A stretch of DNA of 64,000 bases from Anaeramoeba flamelloides (Eukaryota > Metamonada > Anaeramoebidae), in NCBI GenBank assembly GCA_027625915.1, contig JANTQA010000032.1:13842001-13906000 (forward strand). Reading direction: 5' to 3'. How positions within the stretch are numbered: the first letter of the stretch is position 1; each line of letters opens with the position of its first letter. The notes beneath the pieces are model-generated. The model was not told the origin of the DNA. It saw only the letters and a list, made by a program, of their open reading frames with translations, and did not search any database. The translations under genes and the position numbers were made by a program. This document shows positions 1 through 11,590 of the stretch, in pieces.

Positions 1-1407
1 AAAGGTCAATTATATAAAATAATTGATATTTGAAAAAAACGTTGGGCTCCTTTGACTGAAACAGAGTTTATTTTAAGAAAGATTTTAGAAACAATTTTCC
101 AGTTTTCACCTGAAAATGTAGTCCTTAAAGAGTTTGGAATTTGATGAATATTAAAAATTAATCAATTTTTTTTCCTATTTTACAGCTAGTATTAAAGATA
201 TCATTATCTTTTCTGATTCTTGGGATTGTTGTATATTTGATGTTAATTTTTGTAATTTTACAAATAGCTTAATAAATGTTTAGAATTAGTTTTGTCAAAA
301 GATAAAACAAAAGAGTTCCAAATTTTCTTTCAAAAATAGTAAAAATTATGAAATAAAAACCTGAGTGATCATTCAAACAACAATTGGTAATTGAGGTTTG
401 ACAAAAATAATCATTGTTTTTGTTAAAAAACTTTTGTAAAATAAAAACCACTTCAATTAATCATAAAGAAGAATTTTATGTTTGTTTTTCATTATTCAGA
501 AATATTTTGAATTAAGGCCAGTCATTTCTTTTTGTTTTTTTTTTTTGGGTTTTCTGTTTTTTGTTTTGTTTTTTGTTTTGTTGTTGGGGATACAAGGATC
601 CAAAAAAAGAAATAGAATTTAAATATGTTATTCTTACATTTCCATAATTGGCTTTTTTTCTTTTTCTTCATCAGAGAAAATGAGAATCTTTTTTTCTTGA
701 AATTCAATCCAATTTCCTGACTCTCCTAAGGCAGACCAAGTTTTAGAAGATGGGGCAGATGTAAATACAAAGCACGGAAAAGCTATTTTTTTTTTTTTTC
801 ACATCAAAAAGAGGTTGCAAATTTTTAAAAAAAAGGAAAAAACAAAATAAAAAAACCAAAAATAAGAAGAAAAAATATTTTTTAAACTCCTTGAATCCAC
901 AAGAAGAAAAATTGAGGTGATCGGTTCCTTAAGGAAACGCAAAAAGATTAAGAAAAAAAAAGTGTTGTTGTTAATTCAAAAAATCATACTTTTTTGATTT
1001 TCTTTTTCTTCTATTTCTTCTCTTTCTTCTGTTTCTTTTTTAATGTCTTCATTTTCTTCGATTTCTTGAAGCTCTGAAAAATTTTTTTTTTCACGATTTA
1101 ATAAAAACACAGTCCAGTCTTGATCTAGGTTATGAAGTCCATCAGGTATCATAAATTCTTCAAGTATACTAAAAATGGTTGAGAAAAAAAAAAACCATAA
1201 AACAAGAAAAAAAATTCTTTTTAATCTAAATTTTGTTTTATCTTTGTTGTTTGGTTCGAGAACGAAAAAAATAATTACTCTGTTGAAACACCACATGGAG
1301 TTGGGTATTGAAAGCGAACAGTGTTTCCACTTAAAGCGTCAAACTCGCCAAAAATTATATTGTTAACAAGGGTAATTTTTTTTTTTAGTTTGGATTTGGT
1401 TGGTCAT
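1..1407 (-). CDS. DENN-domain protein, Afi1/Avl9-like, 5' part (runs off left edge)
   Basis: Spliced gene read from exons 1279-1407, 990-1168, 638-782, 379-430, 184-267 and 1-55 (open at the edge). All junctions are GT...AG and the reading phases match from exon 1 onward. Exon 1 carries a motif like FGEFDALSGNTVRFQYP and exon 2 carries EEFMIPDGLHNLDQDWTVF. Together these are typical of the upstream DENN (Afi1/Avl9-type longin) region: 'EFD..G..v.yqyP' followed by 'PDG.HN...D.tvF.L'. Known members act in vesicle traffic as Rab/Arf-linked factors. A Glu/Lys-rich insert of about 30 residues follows, then hydrophobic strands (MIIFVKPQLPIV) in exon 4. The best start is the ATG at 1407-1405, but it is one base out of frame with the domain because of an A11 run at 1376-1386. 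One A fewer makes it continuous. The last junction (exon 5 to exon 6) is the least certain; an additional small exon between 57 and 183 is possible. The family call rests on motif recall, not on a search. Confidence 0.6.
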
Positions 1408-2839
1408 CTTATTAATTTTGTTGTTTATTTTGAAAGTGTTCCTTTAATTTTTTCTTCTGTTTCAAATCTTAAAAACTATAATTTTTGATCCTTTTTTGAA
1501 CAAATATTTAGTAAAAAATAACTTTTCAAAAAATGATTTTTGTGGAAATATAAATTATTTTTTCTCAACTCAAATCAATGTAAGATCATTAAGAAAATTT
1601 AATGTTAATGTTTGCAGAAGAAAAATTGGAGTCTTTGAATCAATTAGGTTTATATTTTTAAAAATTCATTTACACTAACGTTTGAGTTTTTTTAATCTTT
1701 CTTTGGTTCCTGATCTTTACAATTTATTTTTTTTCAAAATAGAAAAAAATATAAAATTTATAAAAAAACCAAGTTTATATTAAAGTTTTTGTTTTTCCAA
1801 AAAACTATTTGATTATACCAAAGAAACAAAAAAGTGTTAGGAGATTTGGAAAAAAAAAAAATTGTAATTTTGGATAATGATTTATAAATTTTAATTTTTA
1901 GTTATCAGAAATATTTTTTTTTTTCTTTTTTGTTATAAAATTTATACATTTATCATATTAGTAATTCAAAATAAGTGACGACTTGTTTAAAACTTTTTTA
2001 AAGTTTTCTATAGAATAAAAGTGAAAATTTTAGACAATAGAAACTTTTTGACAGTTTTCTATTTTAATCAAGTTAGAGTTAAACCTTTAAATTTGGAATA
2101 GAGAATTGTGTTTTTGAATTATGAACCTTGTAAAAAATTATCACACTTTATTAAAACAGTAATTTCTAAAAAATATTTGATTCTGATAATTTCTTAAAAA
2201 AAGGTTACCACTTTTCATATTGGAAGATAATAAAAAATCATTTTTAATTTCATTTAAAAGTACAATTTAATTATTTTTATTTTTTTTTTTTCAAAAATTT
2301 AAGAAACTATTTGACTTTTAAAATCTTGGAAAAATTTAAATACTCATTATTAATACTTTGGTTTTTGTAATACTCTTCTTTTTTATGTATAATCAAAGTG
2401 AGATTAACAAAAAGTTAACAACAGATAATACTATTTTTTTGTTCAATTTTTAAACTTTTTTTATCACAACTATAAAACAATCAAATATTTGTAAGAAAAA
2501 AAAAAAAAAAAAAAAATATTTCTTTGTAATAAAACAAGTTTTTATCCAACTGACTAGGATATTTTTTTTTATCTTTCGGAAAATATAATTTTATCTTTAA
2601 AAAATAATTTCGTTTTATTTATTTTTTGTTTATTTTTGGACATTTTAAAAAGGAATGAAAAAAAGATTACCAAAGAAAAAAGTAAAACCAAAATATATGA
2701 TAAAATATGTGTATTAAGATTTGCTGTGTTCAAAAATTATTGAAATCAATCTTCATTTTAATAAATAATTTGAAATTTATTTGTTAAATAATGTCAGAAA
2801 ATAATAATTTTGTAATGATTAGTAGATTTTTTTTTATTA
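1408..2839. other. Intergenic, no gene seen
   Basis: AT-rich sequence upstream of the DENN gene with many poly-A and poly-T tracts, for example an A run near 2499-2516. The short ORF on the plus strand at 1496-1678 has no domain and no coding-like composition. No RNA gene was recognised. Confidence 0.5.
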
Positions 2840-3031
2840 CGTGTTCCAGTTTTAAGACACAAACTTTGACAAAATTTTTGACAGAAAAAAATCTCAAATT
2901 AAACACATATTTTGATATTTTTTTATTAAAATTATTTTATCTGAATTTGAATTTTGTACCTTAATCCGATATTTTTTTTTTTTGGACCTTAAATTTTGTT
3001 GAAATTTTGTGTCTTGGAGTCGAACTAACTG
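2840..3031. mobile_element. Diverged copy of palindromic Tc1/mariner-type MITE (family F1)
   Basis: The two halves are inverted copies built around the words AAGACACAAACTTTGA and TTTTGTGTCTTGGAG. The layout is that of the better preserved copies at 34031, 34790 and 35444. It is the most diverged of the six copies, and its outer ends and TA flank are partly lost. It has no coding capacity. Confidence 0.65.
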
Positions 3032-3442
3032 TGTGACGAATTCTTTAATTTTAGAGAGAACAAATAAATATCAAAATTCGAATGAGATAAAATAGAATTT
3101 AACAATTATAATTTTCTCTATTTTGTATTATATTATAAAAATACAAATTAACAATCTCATTTAGAGTTATCACCTCATAGTAAATTTTTTATTCCTCTAA
3201 ATAGATTTAAATAGCTTCTGTTATTTTAATTTAATATATTTCAATTTTTTTATTGGATGAAAAATAAACAATTTGTATTGGTTTTTACTTCTGAAAATAC
3301 ATATTTTAAACTTTTCTGATTTTTAAGAGAAAATTCCTTTTTTTTCTAAAATAAAATAGTTTACTTCTACATTCTTAATTAACTATTTAGCAGTATCCTT
3401 CTAGATATATTTCTAGATTTTTTTTTAGACTATAAAAAAGAT

Positions 3443-3975
3443 ATAAACTAAAATTCAAAATTTTCCACACAGCTAAAACGTTCCAAACAATCACAATAAT
3501 ACAATTTCATTGAAATTGGAGATAATTTTGATTTTTGTAAAATATGAAAATCATTTTTTCATCTTTTAGTTTTTGTTTTCATTTCATTTTTTGAATTATG
3601 TAATTTGCTTCGTTGGATCAAAATTTTTCTACAAGGCTTATATTATGTTAAAGTCAAGTTGTTTCAAATAGAAGAACTCAAATAAAATTAGTTGGTAGTA
3701 TCTAACCTTTGATCGATCAATATTCCTAATAGAATTTAAACAAATTTACTAATGTATTTTTTTGTTTTGCTCTCTCCAAAATTTTTAACACACCCATGAT
3801 TTATTTGTATTGATAATTATTTATTTATTGTTTTGTGAGTATTTTATTTTATAAAAAGGTGTTAACATTTCAATTAGTGAATGGTTCTAATTTGGTAAAT
3901 CTTCGAGAAGTGGTCAAATAAGTTTTTTTTTCACAAATCGAATTTTGGTGTGTTAAAAATTTTGAATTGGGGTTT
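3443..3975. repeat. Dispersed terminal-inverted-repeat element, copy 1 (family F3)
   Basis: This 533 bp segment matches 9042-10982 almost base for base over its first 130 bases and well over the rest. Its two ends are imperfect inverted repeats of about 30 bases that share the core ATTCAAAATTTT. It carries no coding capacity. It lacks the 1.4 kb insertion found in copy 2, so it serves as the empty site for that insertion. A third, older partial copy lies at 48178-48310. Confidence 0.7.
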
Positions 3976-6128
3976 AGGTTAGAAATTTTTCTAGAAAAGA
4001 ATTTTTTATAGTTACAAAGAAAAGATTTAACAACATATTATTCTACATCTTTGAAAAAAGTTTTCGTTAATTAATAAATGTCAAAAAGAAGAGTGTACTC
4101 TTAAATTCCAGTTGTGTAAAATAAGTTTATATACATCTTAAGTGAATTTAGACTTTTTCTCGATATTATAAACAATTATAATATTAAGAAAGTTAATCTA
4201 TTCATTAAATATCATTAAATAATTTTATAAGATAGTAAAAGCAAGAACGAATTTAATTAGTAATATAAAAAGGAAATAATTCTGAAGGGATGGCATGTAG
4301 TTATGAAAATTATTTGTTTTTTAATTAATATTCAATTTAAAAGTAAATTAAATTTTATTTAAATTTATAATTCAAACATTATTTGATAAATGGCTAAAAG
4401 AGTAATTCTATAAATAGAAATAAAAAATATTAATAAAAATATTAATCTTTGATAAGTATTTAAGGTTGTTAATTTTGAGATTTAATTTTCATTTTCTTAT
4501 GTTACTTTAATGATAATATCCAATATAATTCTGTTGAAGCTTGAAATTAAGATTTTTATCTTTCTTTTCTCATTAACTCTTGTATTATCTTAAATCCAAT
4601 TTAATTGTTTTTTTATTTCCTAATGGCTTTAAAAACATTTGTTTAGAACTTTTAAGGAATATTATTTGATATTTTAATTAGGTTATATTCCAGAATAAAT
4701 ATATTGATTATATAATTTGGAATTATTGATATTAAATAAGAAAATTTCAATCAAAAATGTTTACCTAATAATAATAACAATATGTTTTTTTGACTTGTTT
4801 TATTTAAAATTTTAATTTTAATCTTATTTAAAAAATATAATTTTTTTAATGAGATTAATTTTTAAACTATTTTTACGGAATTTGTATTATAATTCTATAA
4901 TACTTCAAAAAATTAATATATTATTAATTGTAAAAAAACAAGAAAAATAATATTTAGAAAATTATGGAAATGTCAAATTATTAATTTATATTTAAATAAT
5001 GAATTTTTCGGGATCTTTTAGAATGATTAATATTTCCAAAACCTCTAAAAAAATAATAATAATTTTGTTTGTCTAATATACAGTCATTCTTTTTATCCTT
5101 AAATGATATCAAAATAATTTAATTTATGTTTTATTTTTTTAAAAAATACTGAATTTTTATTTTCTTTTTGATTTGATTATCAATAAACAATATCGAGGTA
5201 CATTCAATATATCAATTTAAATTTCTCAAATGAGACCTATTTCTAATTTAATTGACAAATAAAAGTATAATAATTAATGATATCTCAAAAATAGTTCTTT
5301 CGAGTTCCATTTAGATGAAAATAGTATATTATCAAAGATTATAATATAGAATTGTTCTGGGATAGATCGTTTTCATAAATCAAAATCTTTCCAACTATCT
5401 CATTAATTAATTCAGAATTAAGGAATTGTTACATAACTTGGCTTTTTTTGTTTAAGGTAACTGAACTTATTATAAAAATTGTCTGAATTTTACATTCAAA
5501 AATTGCCATATAAAAAAAAAATTCAATAATTTGTAAAAAAATAAATATAATTTGGGAAAAAAAGAGAAACAGGGAAAAAAAGTAAAACACATTTTTTCCT
5601 TTGAAACCATGAATAGATACTGAAAATAAAAAAAAAATCGAGTAAAAGAAGAAACTAATTAAATTTATAGAATAATTCATTATAATATTATCTATCACAT
5701 CAAGAAACTCAATTTAAATCTACTTTTTTATCAAAATCCAAGTAATAATTGTAGGGAGCTCTATAAATTATTCAAATTTTTAATCATAGATCAATCAAAT
5801 AAAAATCATTACTAAGAGTATTATTCAAAAAAAACTTTTCTTAGTTTAATTTTCCTTTTTGTCTTTCAGGAATTATTTTTATTTTATCTTTTATTAAATG
5901 ATCTTATTCACTTAACAGTTAGAATTTCCAATTCACCTCCACATTTAACATTTTTTCCTCTTTTTTTTTTTTACCCGATAGTTAATTACAGATCAGAATC
6001 ATTAAAATAAAAACTAAATTTTCGAGGTCTTAACAAAAAGTTTTGTTTTATGTCACATTAAAAGGAAAAAATAATATTTCTCATTTTTTGTTTTTTGGTT
6101 TTCTGAAATAAAATCTTAATAAAATTAT
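3976..6128. other. Intergenic, no gene seen
   Basis: Extremely AT-rich DNA with no supported gene. The minus-strand ORF at 5429-5698 is Phe/Ile-rich and low in complexity; it looks like chance translation of poly-A DNA. Nothing else was recognised. Confidence 0.5.
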
Positions 6129-6815
6129 ATGAGTCGAAGAAGAAAGAAAAAAAGCCAATTTAGTGGTTTAAAAAGAGAAGAAACATCATTTGATCCACTC
6201 TCCAATCCAAACCCTGAAAAGAAAAAAACAAAAAAAAAAAGTAAGGTACCAAAAAAAAAGATAATAGCAAGACAAAAATTTACCTACGAAGAAGAACCAG
6301 AAGAAAATATTTTTACAATTAGTGAAAAGGTTTGAGTTTACCTTTCTTCTTAATGCTTTTTGAACAAAAAAAGAATACAATTCTTTTTTTTTTCGTTTTT
6401 TCTTGTTTTGTTTGTCATTACAAAATTTTACCGAATTTAATTTTAATTGTTCTTTGTTACTCAAACAAAATTTGAAATTTGAACTAAATAAAAAAAGAAA
6501 AACACAAAAAAACAGGAAGAAGAAGAAGATATTTTTTTTAAAGAAACAGATTCAAGTTTACTTAATGTTGGTTCCTCTAATGTCGATGAAATTTTGGAAA
6601 AAGAAATTGATCAAAATATTAAACCAAAAGAAACAAAGAAAAAAACATCAACATCGTTCTTTGAAACAAAAAATAACGATCTTTTTGCATCATCGTCTTC
6701 AGAAGAAGAAACAAAAGTTGATCCAAACCTCAACATTGATGATGATTTTGATTTTAATAAGTATATTGACAGCCAATCGAAAAAAAAAACAAAAACAGAA
6801 TTTAATTTATTCTAA
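6129..6815 (+). CDS. Two-exon Lys-rich and acidic protein, unrecognised
   Basis: Exons 6129-6329 and 6516-6815 join in phase 0 across a 186-base intron (GTTTGAGT...AACAG), giving about 166 residues. The N-terminal third is very basic (MSRRRKKK and runs of Lys). The rest is acidic and Ser-rich, with repeated short acidic-hydrophobic motifs: EEDIFF, NDLFASSSSEEE, DDDFDF and a C-terminal FNLF. Acidic-F/LF motifs of this sort occur in proteins that bind trafficking adaptors or the retromer/WASH machinery, but that is only an analogy. There is no globular domain, signal peptide or membrane segment. The start is the first in-frame ATG, about 120 bases into an AT-rich leader. The downstream exon is more codon-like than its overlapping frames, and its open frame ends exactly with the last motif. 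The function is unknown. Confidence 0.65.
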
Positions 6816-7968
6816 AACAAATTTGACTCAAAAAGGCTCAAATTTTAATGAGGAACTTTTTTTTTTATCTGAATTGATTTTCAAAATTAACTCAGAAAGG
6901 TTTATCTAAAAACAAAAATTAAAGTAACCCACAAACCCAATTTTCTTTTCTTTTTTCTTTTTTACTTTTTTTTTTTGTTTTTTGGTTTCACATAAATAAT
7001 AAGAAAAAACGACCAATAAAATGTAAAACCATCTTATTCAAAACTCAATTAACCAAAAACAATCTTCCTTTGGGGAATTGTTGATGAAAGAAAATATTGG
7101 TTTTATTTTGCTCCTTTTTTCACAAAATTTTATTCAACAACCCTTGCAAACTTGGGGTAATCCAAAAAATAGAATTAGTCTTCTGTTTATTGAACAATAA
7201 ATTTAACAAAATTTTCATTCATCTTTTAGAAAAATAATAAATCTGATGAATTAAATTAAATTGTTTAAATTCCTCAAGTCTCAAAGACAAATTCATAAAA
7301 TAGCACCTACTTAATCTATTAAAAAGTTTTTAGTTTTCTCTTGATTTTTTAAAGCTTTTTTTGAAAATTTGTGTTAAAATTTGTTTCAATTTATTTTTCA
7401 ATTAATAGTGAACTATATTCATAAAAATAACTTTAAGCTTTTCACTTGTGCACATTTTTGTTACAATAAATATTACAATAAAAAGTTCTTTTTATTAATT
7501 TTCATTCCAAAATCTATTTGATCTCAAACACCTCTACCAAAAAATATAAAAACCAAATTAAAGGAGAACAGACCGATAATTTTTGTTAAGAATTATAAAA
7601 TTAAACCTTATAATGATTAAATGTTGTATTTCCTTGGAGTTGTAATAGTAAAGAAATTGTTCTTGTTTCGGAAAACTTAATTTTTTTGAGCATTTATTGG
7701 TTATAAAAATAAAATCTGAAATATATAATGATTATTTAAAAGAAAAGTTAATTAACTAATGATGTATACTATGTGAATAAATGACCTAATTTGGTCATGT
7801 TAGAGTGATTTAAAGAATTAGTCAAACTCGAAAACCTAAAATTTCAAAAACTCAAAAAAAGGGGGAGTTTACAAGAAAACAATAAAAAGCTCAAAAGTAA
7901 AATCTTGAAAAAAATTAATAAAATAATAAAACAGAAAATACTTACGAGCTACTAACTAACATAAATCA

Positions 7969-8007
<39 letters not shown>

Positions 8008-9041
8008 TAAATATATATTCAAACCAACTACTAAGTTTCTGATAAACTACTTTTATAAAAGGGTAATCGGCCTTGATCAAATCAACGTCGTAATAAATAA
8101 AAAAAAATATGTTGAAATTATTTTTTTTAATATTCAAAGAAAAATAAAGTTTTCTTTTTTTATTTTATACATTTTCAATAGAAAAAGGTTTTTTTTGATT
8201 TTAATGTAAAATAAAAAAAAAATCCACAAAACAAGATTCAAAGAAATTTTTATTGAAAATCCCTTAATTAATTTATTTTTTCAAGATATTCATTTTAACT
8301 TGAAGTAGAATAAAGTTTTACTTTGATAAATTATATCATATAATCAAATATTAATATTGGAAATTTGAAATTTTATTATTATGGAATAATTCAAAACTTA
8401 ATTGAGTTATTAATAATATCCACGAAATATTGTGTTAAATAATGATTAATAGAATAAATTTAAACGGTTTGAAGAAAGTAAGCAATATAGAGAAAGTTTT
8501 TTTTTTTTTTTTTTTTCAGATAAAATTATAAAAAATATCAAATTAAGAATAAAAAGGTATTTCATTTGTTTTTTAAAAAAAATTAAAAGTGTTATTTAAA
8601 TTGTTTTCAAAAAAATTAATTCAAGCAATGCAAAAAAATTGAAAAAAAATATTTTGAAAAAAAAATTTAACAAGATTTTGAGATCAAATCAATAAAAAAT
8701 GAGTTACTAGATAAATTAATTATCTCTATTTTTAAAAAGTTAATATTTTAAACTATATTCAAGATTGTATTCATGTTTAAATTTGATTTCTGAATTGTTA
8801 AATGTTTTTTTGAAAAAAATTGTGATTTTTTCATTAACGTTTATGCTTTTTGTGAATGTGTATAAGGTTGAAAAAACTCATCAATGTATGTAATATATTT
8901 AGCAACATTCTATTTCATTTTATCAGCAATTGGAGATTTTTGGGTTTTTTTGATTTTGGAAAAAAGTATTTTCGATTTTCATCTGCTATTTCTACTCCAA
9001 AACACTTCCTATCTTTTTCAAATCGAATAGAATGTTACTAA
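6816..9041. other. Intergenic, no gene seen
   Basis: AT-rich spacer that contains the dinucleotide run at 7972-8005. A small plus-strand ORF at 8856-9041 ends at the edge of the F3 repeat and shows no domain, so it was not called. AATAAA-type words just after 7000 could serve as the poly(A) signal of the gene ending at 6815, but they are common by chance here. Confidence 0.45.
7972..8005. repeat. (TA)n microsatellite
   Basis: Seventeen uninterrupted TA units, seen directly. Similar runs lie at 47293-47322 and 52149-52177. Confidence 0.95.
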
Positions 9042-10982
9042 ATAAACTAAAATTCAAAATTTTCCACACAGCTAAAACGTTCCAAACAATCACAATAATA
9101 CAATTTCATTGAAATTGGAGATAATTTTGATTTTTGTAAAATATGAAAATCATTTTTTCATCTTTTAGTTTTTGTTTTCATTTCATTCTTTGAATTACGT
9201 AATTTGTTTCGTTGGATCAAAAATTTTTTGAACGATTGATATTATGGTTAAAGTTAAGTTGTTCAAAATAGAAGAACTCAAATAAAATTAGTTGGTAGTA
9301 TCTAACCTTTGATCGATCAATAATCCTAATAGAATTTAAACAAATTTACTAATGTATTTTTTTGTTTTGCTCTCTCCAAAATTTTTTGACACACCCCACT
9401 ACACTACAAGGAAAATTTTTTCAAAAAAAAATCTCTAAATTTTGTATTTTTGAAATACACTCATATAATAAACATTATTATACATAACAATTTTCAATGA
9501 GGTTTACAACTTTAATAGATATTAATAGGAATTGAAAAAAAAATGAAATTTTTCAGTAATATTTTTTTCATTTTTAATTGTAAAATTTTTGAATTTTTTA
9601 ATTGACTTAGTAGAGAAATAATTTTCAACTATTTTTTTAATGGTCTAAAAGGAAACATATTTTTCAATTTGAAAATAGTACAAAATATTTCAATCAAAAG
9701 ATATCGCTAAATTAAATTGAAAATCTGATTTTTTATCTGTTTTTGGAATATTTTTTATCATTTTATTTTTTTCCATGTTTGAGTTTTTATATACGTTCCC
9801 GGTTTTTTTCTGCAAATTACTTTAACATTTATTCGTTTTTCAATCTTAATGTTCAATCAAAAATTAAATCATTTCAACTTTTTCCAATATAAAAATACCC
9901 TGAAAATAGGTGTTTTTTTCAAAAGTCGGTATTTTTGAAAAGGGGGGTATTCAGATTTTCAAGAGTTTAATAGCTGTCCTTTTTTTATTACATAAAATTA
10001 TGATAACTTTGAAAAAATAATTTATAAAAGAAGTATAACTGAAATCCAATGTATAGTTTTGGCTAACTTTAATTTTAGGTATTTAAATTTTCCTTGTAGT
10101 GTACAAGGAAAATTTTTTCAAAAAAATCTCTAAATTTTGTATTTTTGAAATACACTCATATAATAAACATTATTATACTTAACAATTTTCAATGAGGTTT
10201 ACAACTTTAATAGATATTAATAGGAATTGAAAAAAAAAATGAAATTTTTCAGTAATATTTTTTTCATTTTTAATTGTAAAATTTTTGAATTTTTTAATTG
10301 AATTAGTAGAGAGATAATTTTCAAGTATTTTTTTAATGGTCTAAAAGGAAACATATTTTTCAATTTGAAAATAGCACAAAATATTCCAATCAAAAGATAT
10401 CGCTAAATTAAATTGAATATCTGATTTTTTATCTGTTTTTGGAATATTTTTTATCATTTTATTTTTTTCCATGTTTGAGTTTTTATATACGTTCCCGGTT
10501 TTTTTCTGCAAATTACTTTAACATTTATTCGTTTTTCAATCTTAATGTTCAATCAAAAATTAATTCATTTCAACTTTTTCCAATATAAAAATACCCTGAA
10601 AATAGGTGTTTTTTTCAAAAGTCGGTATTTTTGAAAAGGTGGGTATTCAGATTTTCAAGAGTTTAAAAGCTATCCTATTTTTATTACTTAAAATTATGAT
10701 AACTTTGAAAAAATAATTTATAAAAGAAGTATAACTGAAATCCAATGTATAGTTTAGGCTAACTTTAATTTTATGTATTTAAATTTTCCTTGTAGTGCCT
10801 TGATTTATTTGTATTGATAATTATTTATTTATTGTTTTGTGAGTATTGTAATTTATAAACAAGTGTTAAAATTTCAATTTGTGGATGGTTCTAATTTGGT
10901 AAATCTTCTTGAATTGATTAAATAAGTTTTTTTTTTTCACAAATCGAATTTTGGTGTGTTAAAAATTTTGAATTGGGGTTTA
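9042..10982. repeat. Family F3 element, copy 2, interrupted by a CACTA-type insertion
   Basis: The outer parts (9042 to about 9396, and about 10800 to 10982) match copy 1 at 3443-3975 in the same order and strand. The copy is split by the 1396-base dimer at 9402-10797. The first 130 bases are almost identical to copy 1, so the two copies separated recently. The outer ends are the same imperfect inverted repeats as in copy 1. Confidence 0.7.
9402..10797. mobile_element. CACTA (En/Spm)-type non-autonomous element, head-to-tail dimer
   Basis: Two units of about 700 bases lie in the same direction, the first at 9402-10101 and the second at about 10099-10797; they are visibly about 95% alike. The outer ends are perfect inverted repeats, CACTACAAGG at 9402 and CCTTGTAGTG ending at 10797. 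This is the terminal signature of CACTA/En-Spm transposons, whose plant TIR begins CACTACAAGAAAA. At the internal junction the first unit ends CCTTGTAGTG and the second begins GTGTACAAGG, so the units overlap by GTG. Neither unit has a plausible ORF, so the element would need a transposase from elsewhere. The same site in copy 1 of the host repeat (near 3793) is empty. A clean 3-base target duplication is not certain, because an extra CACTA precedes the left end. Confidence 0.7.
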
Positions 10983-11459
10983 TATTACATACATTGACAA
11001 GTTTTTTGGAACTTATATGCATACCCAAAAAGCATTACGGTTAATGAAAAAATAATTTTTTTCAAAGATAATAATATAAGACTCTCCAATGAATAATAAC
11101 AAATTATGTTGTTTTTTTTAAATTTGAAATTGCTAAATTGTATAAATTTTAAATTTATTTTTGTGATATATAAATTTGTCAATCGAAATTGAGTCTAGGT
11201 TTTTTAATAATAAATGTGAAATTTTTTAAAAATTGATTGTTAAATCAAAATTGAAAATTTTATTGATTAGCTGATGGATTTTTTTATTTATAATTAAAAA
11301 AAAATATCACAATATCACATTTTATTCTAAAATAATAATATACAAATTTGTTTTGAAATTGTAAATAAATATTTTTGTTTGTCAAAGAGTAATAAAAACG
11401 TAATAGAATTAAATTTATTATTAAGGAAAATATTCTTTTTTCTCTTTTTATTAAAATTT

Positions 11460-11469
11460 AAAAAAAAAA
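11460..11469 (-). terminator. Pol III terminator of the 5S gene
   Basis: A run of ten T on the minus strand begins directly after the last paired base of the 5S RNA. Oligo-T is the usual RNA polymerase III stop signal. Confidence 0.85.
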
Positions 11470-11590
11470 GTATTCAGCACCAAGTGTTCGCGAGAGGTTC
11501 CCCATCTCACTAACTAACTTAGCCCTCAATTCGTTGATCTTCTGGGTTCGGAATGTGTCCAGGATTATTAAATTGGGTATGGCCGAATAC
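11470..11590 (-). rRNA. 5S ribosomal RNA
   Basis: A 121-base gene. The ends pair as helix I: GTATTCGGC at the 5' end with GCTGAATAC at the 3' end, nine pairs with one G-U. Inside are the conserved words GGCCATACC, CCGAACCC, GGGCTAAG (the box A region of the internal Pol III promoter) and GATGGGGAACCTC, in the normal order of a eukaryotic 5S RNA. It is transcribed leftward and followed at once by a T10 terminator. It stands alone: no 18S/28S sequence and no second 5S copy were seen in the window, so this looks like a dispersed 5S gene and not part of a tandem rDNA array. Confidence 0.93.

Noticed and set aside
6403-6909. 168-codon plus-strand ORF, Lys/Gln-rich
   Set aside because: It reads through the intron and overlaps the second exon of the gene at 6129-6815 in another frame. 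It is a shadow made of A-rich codons.
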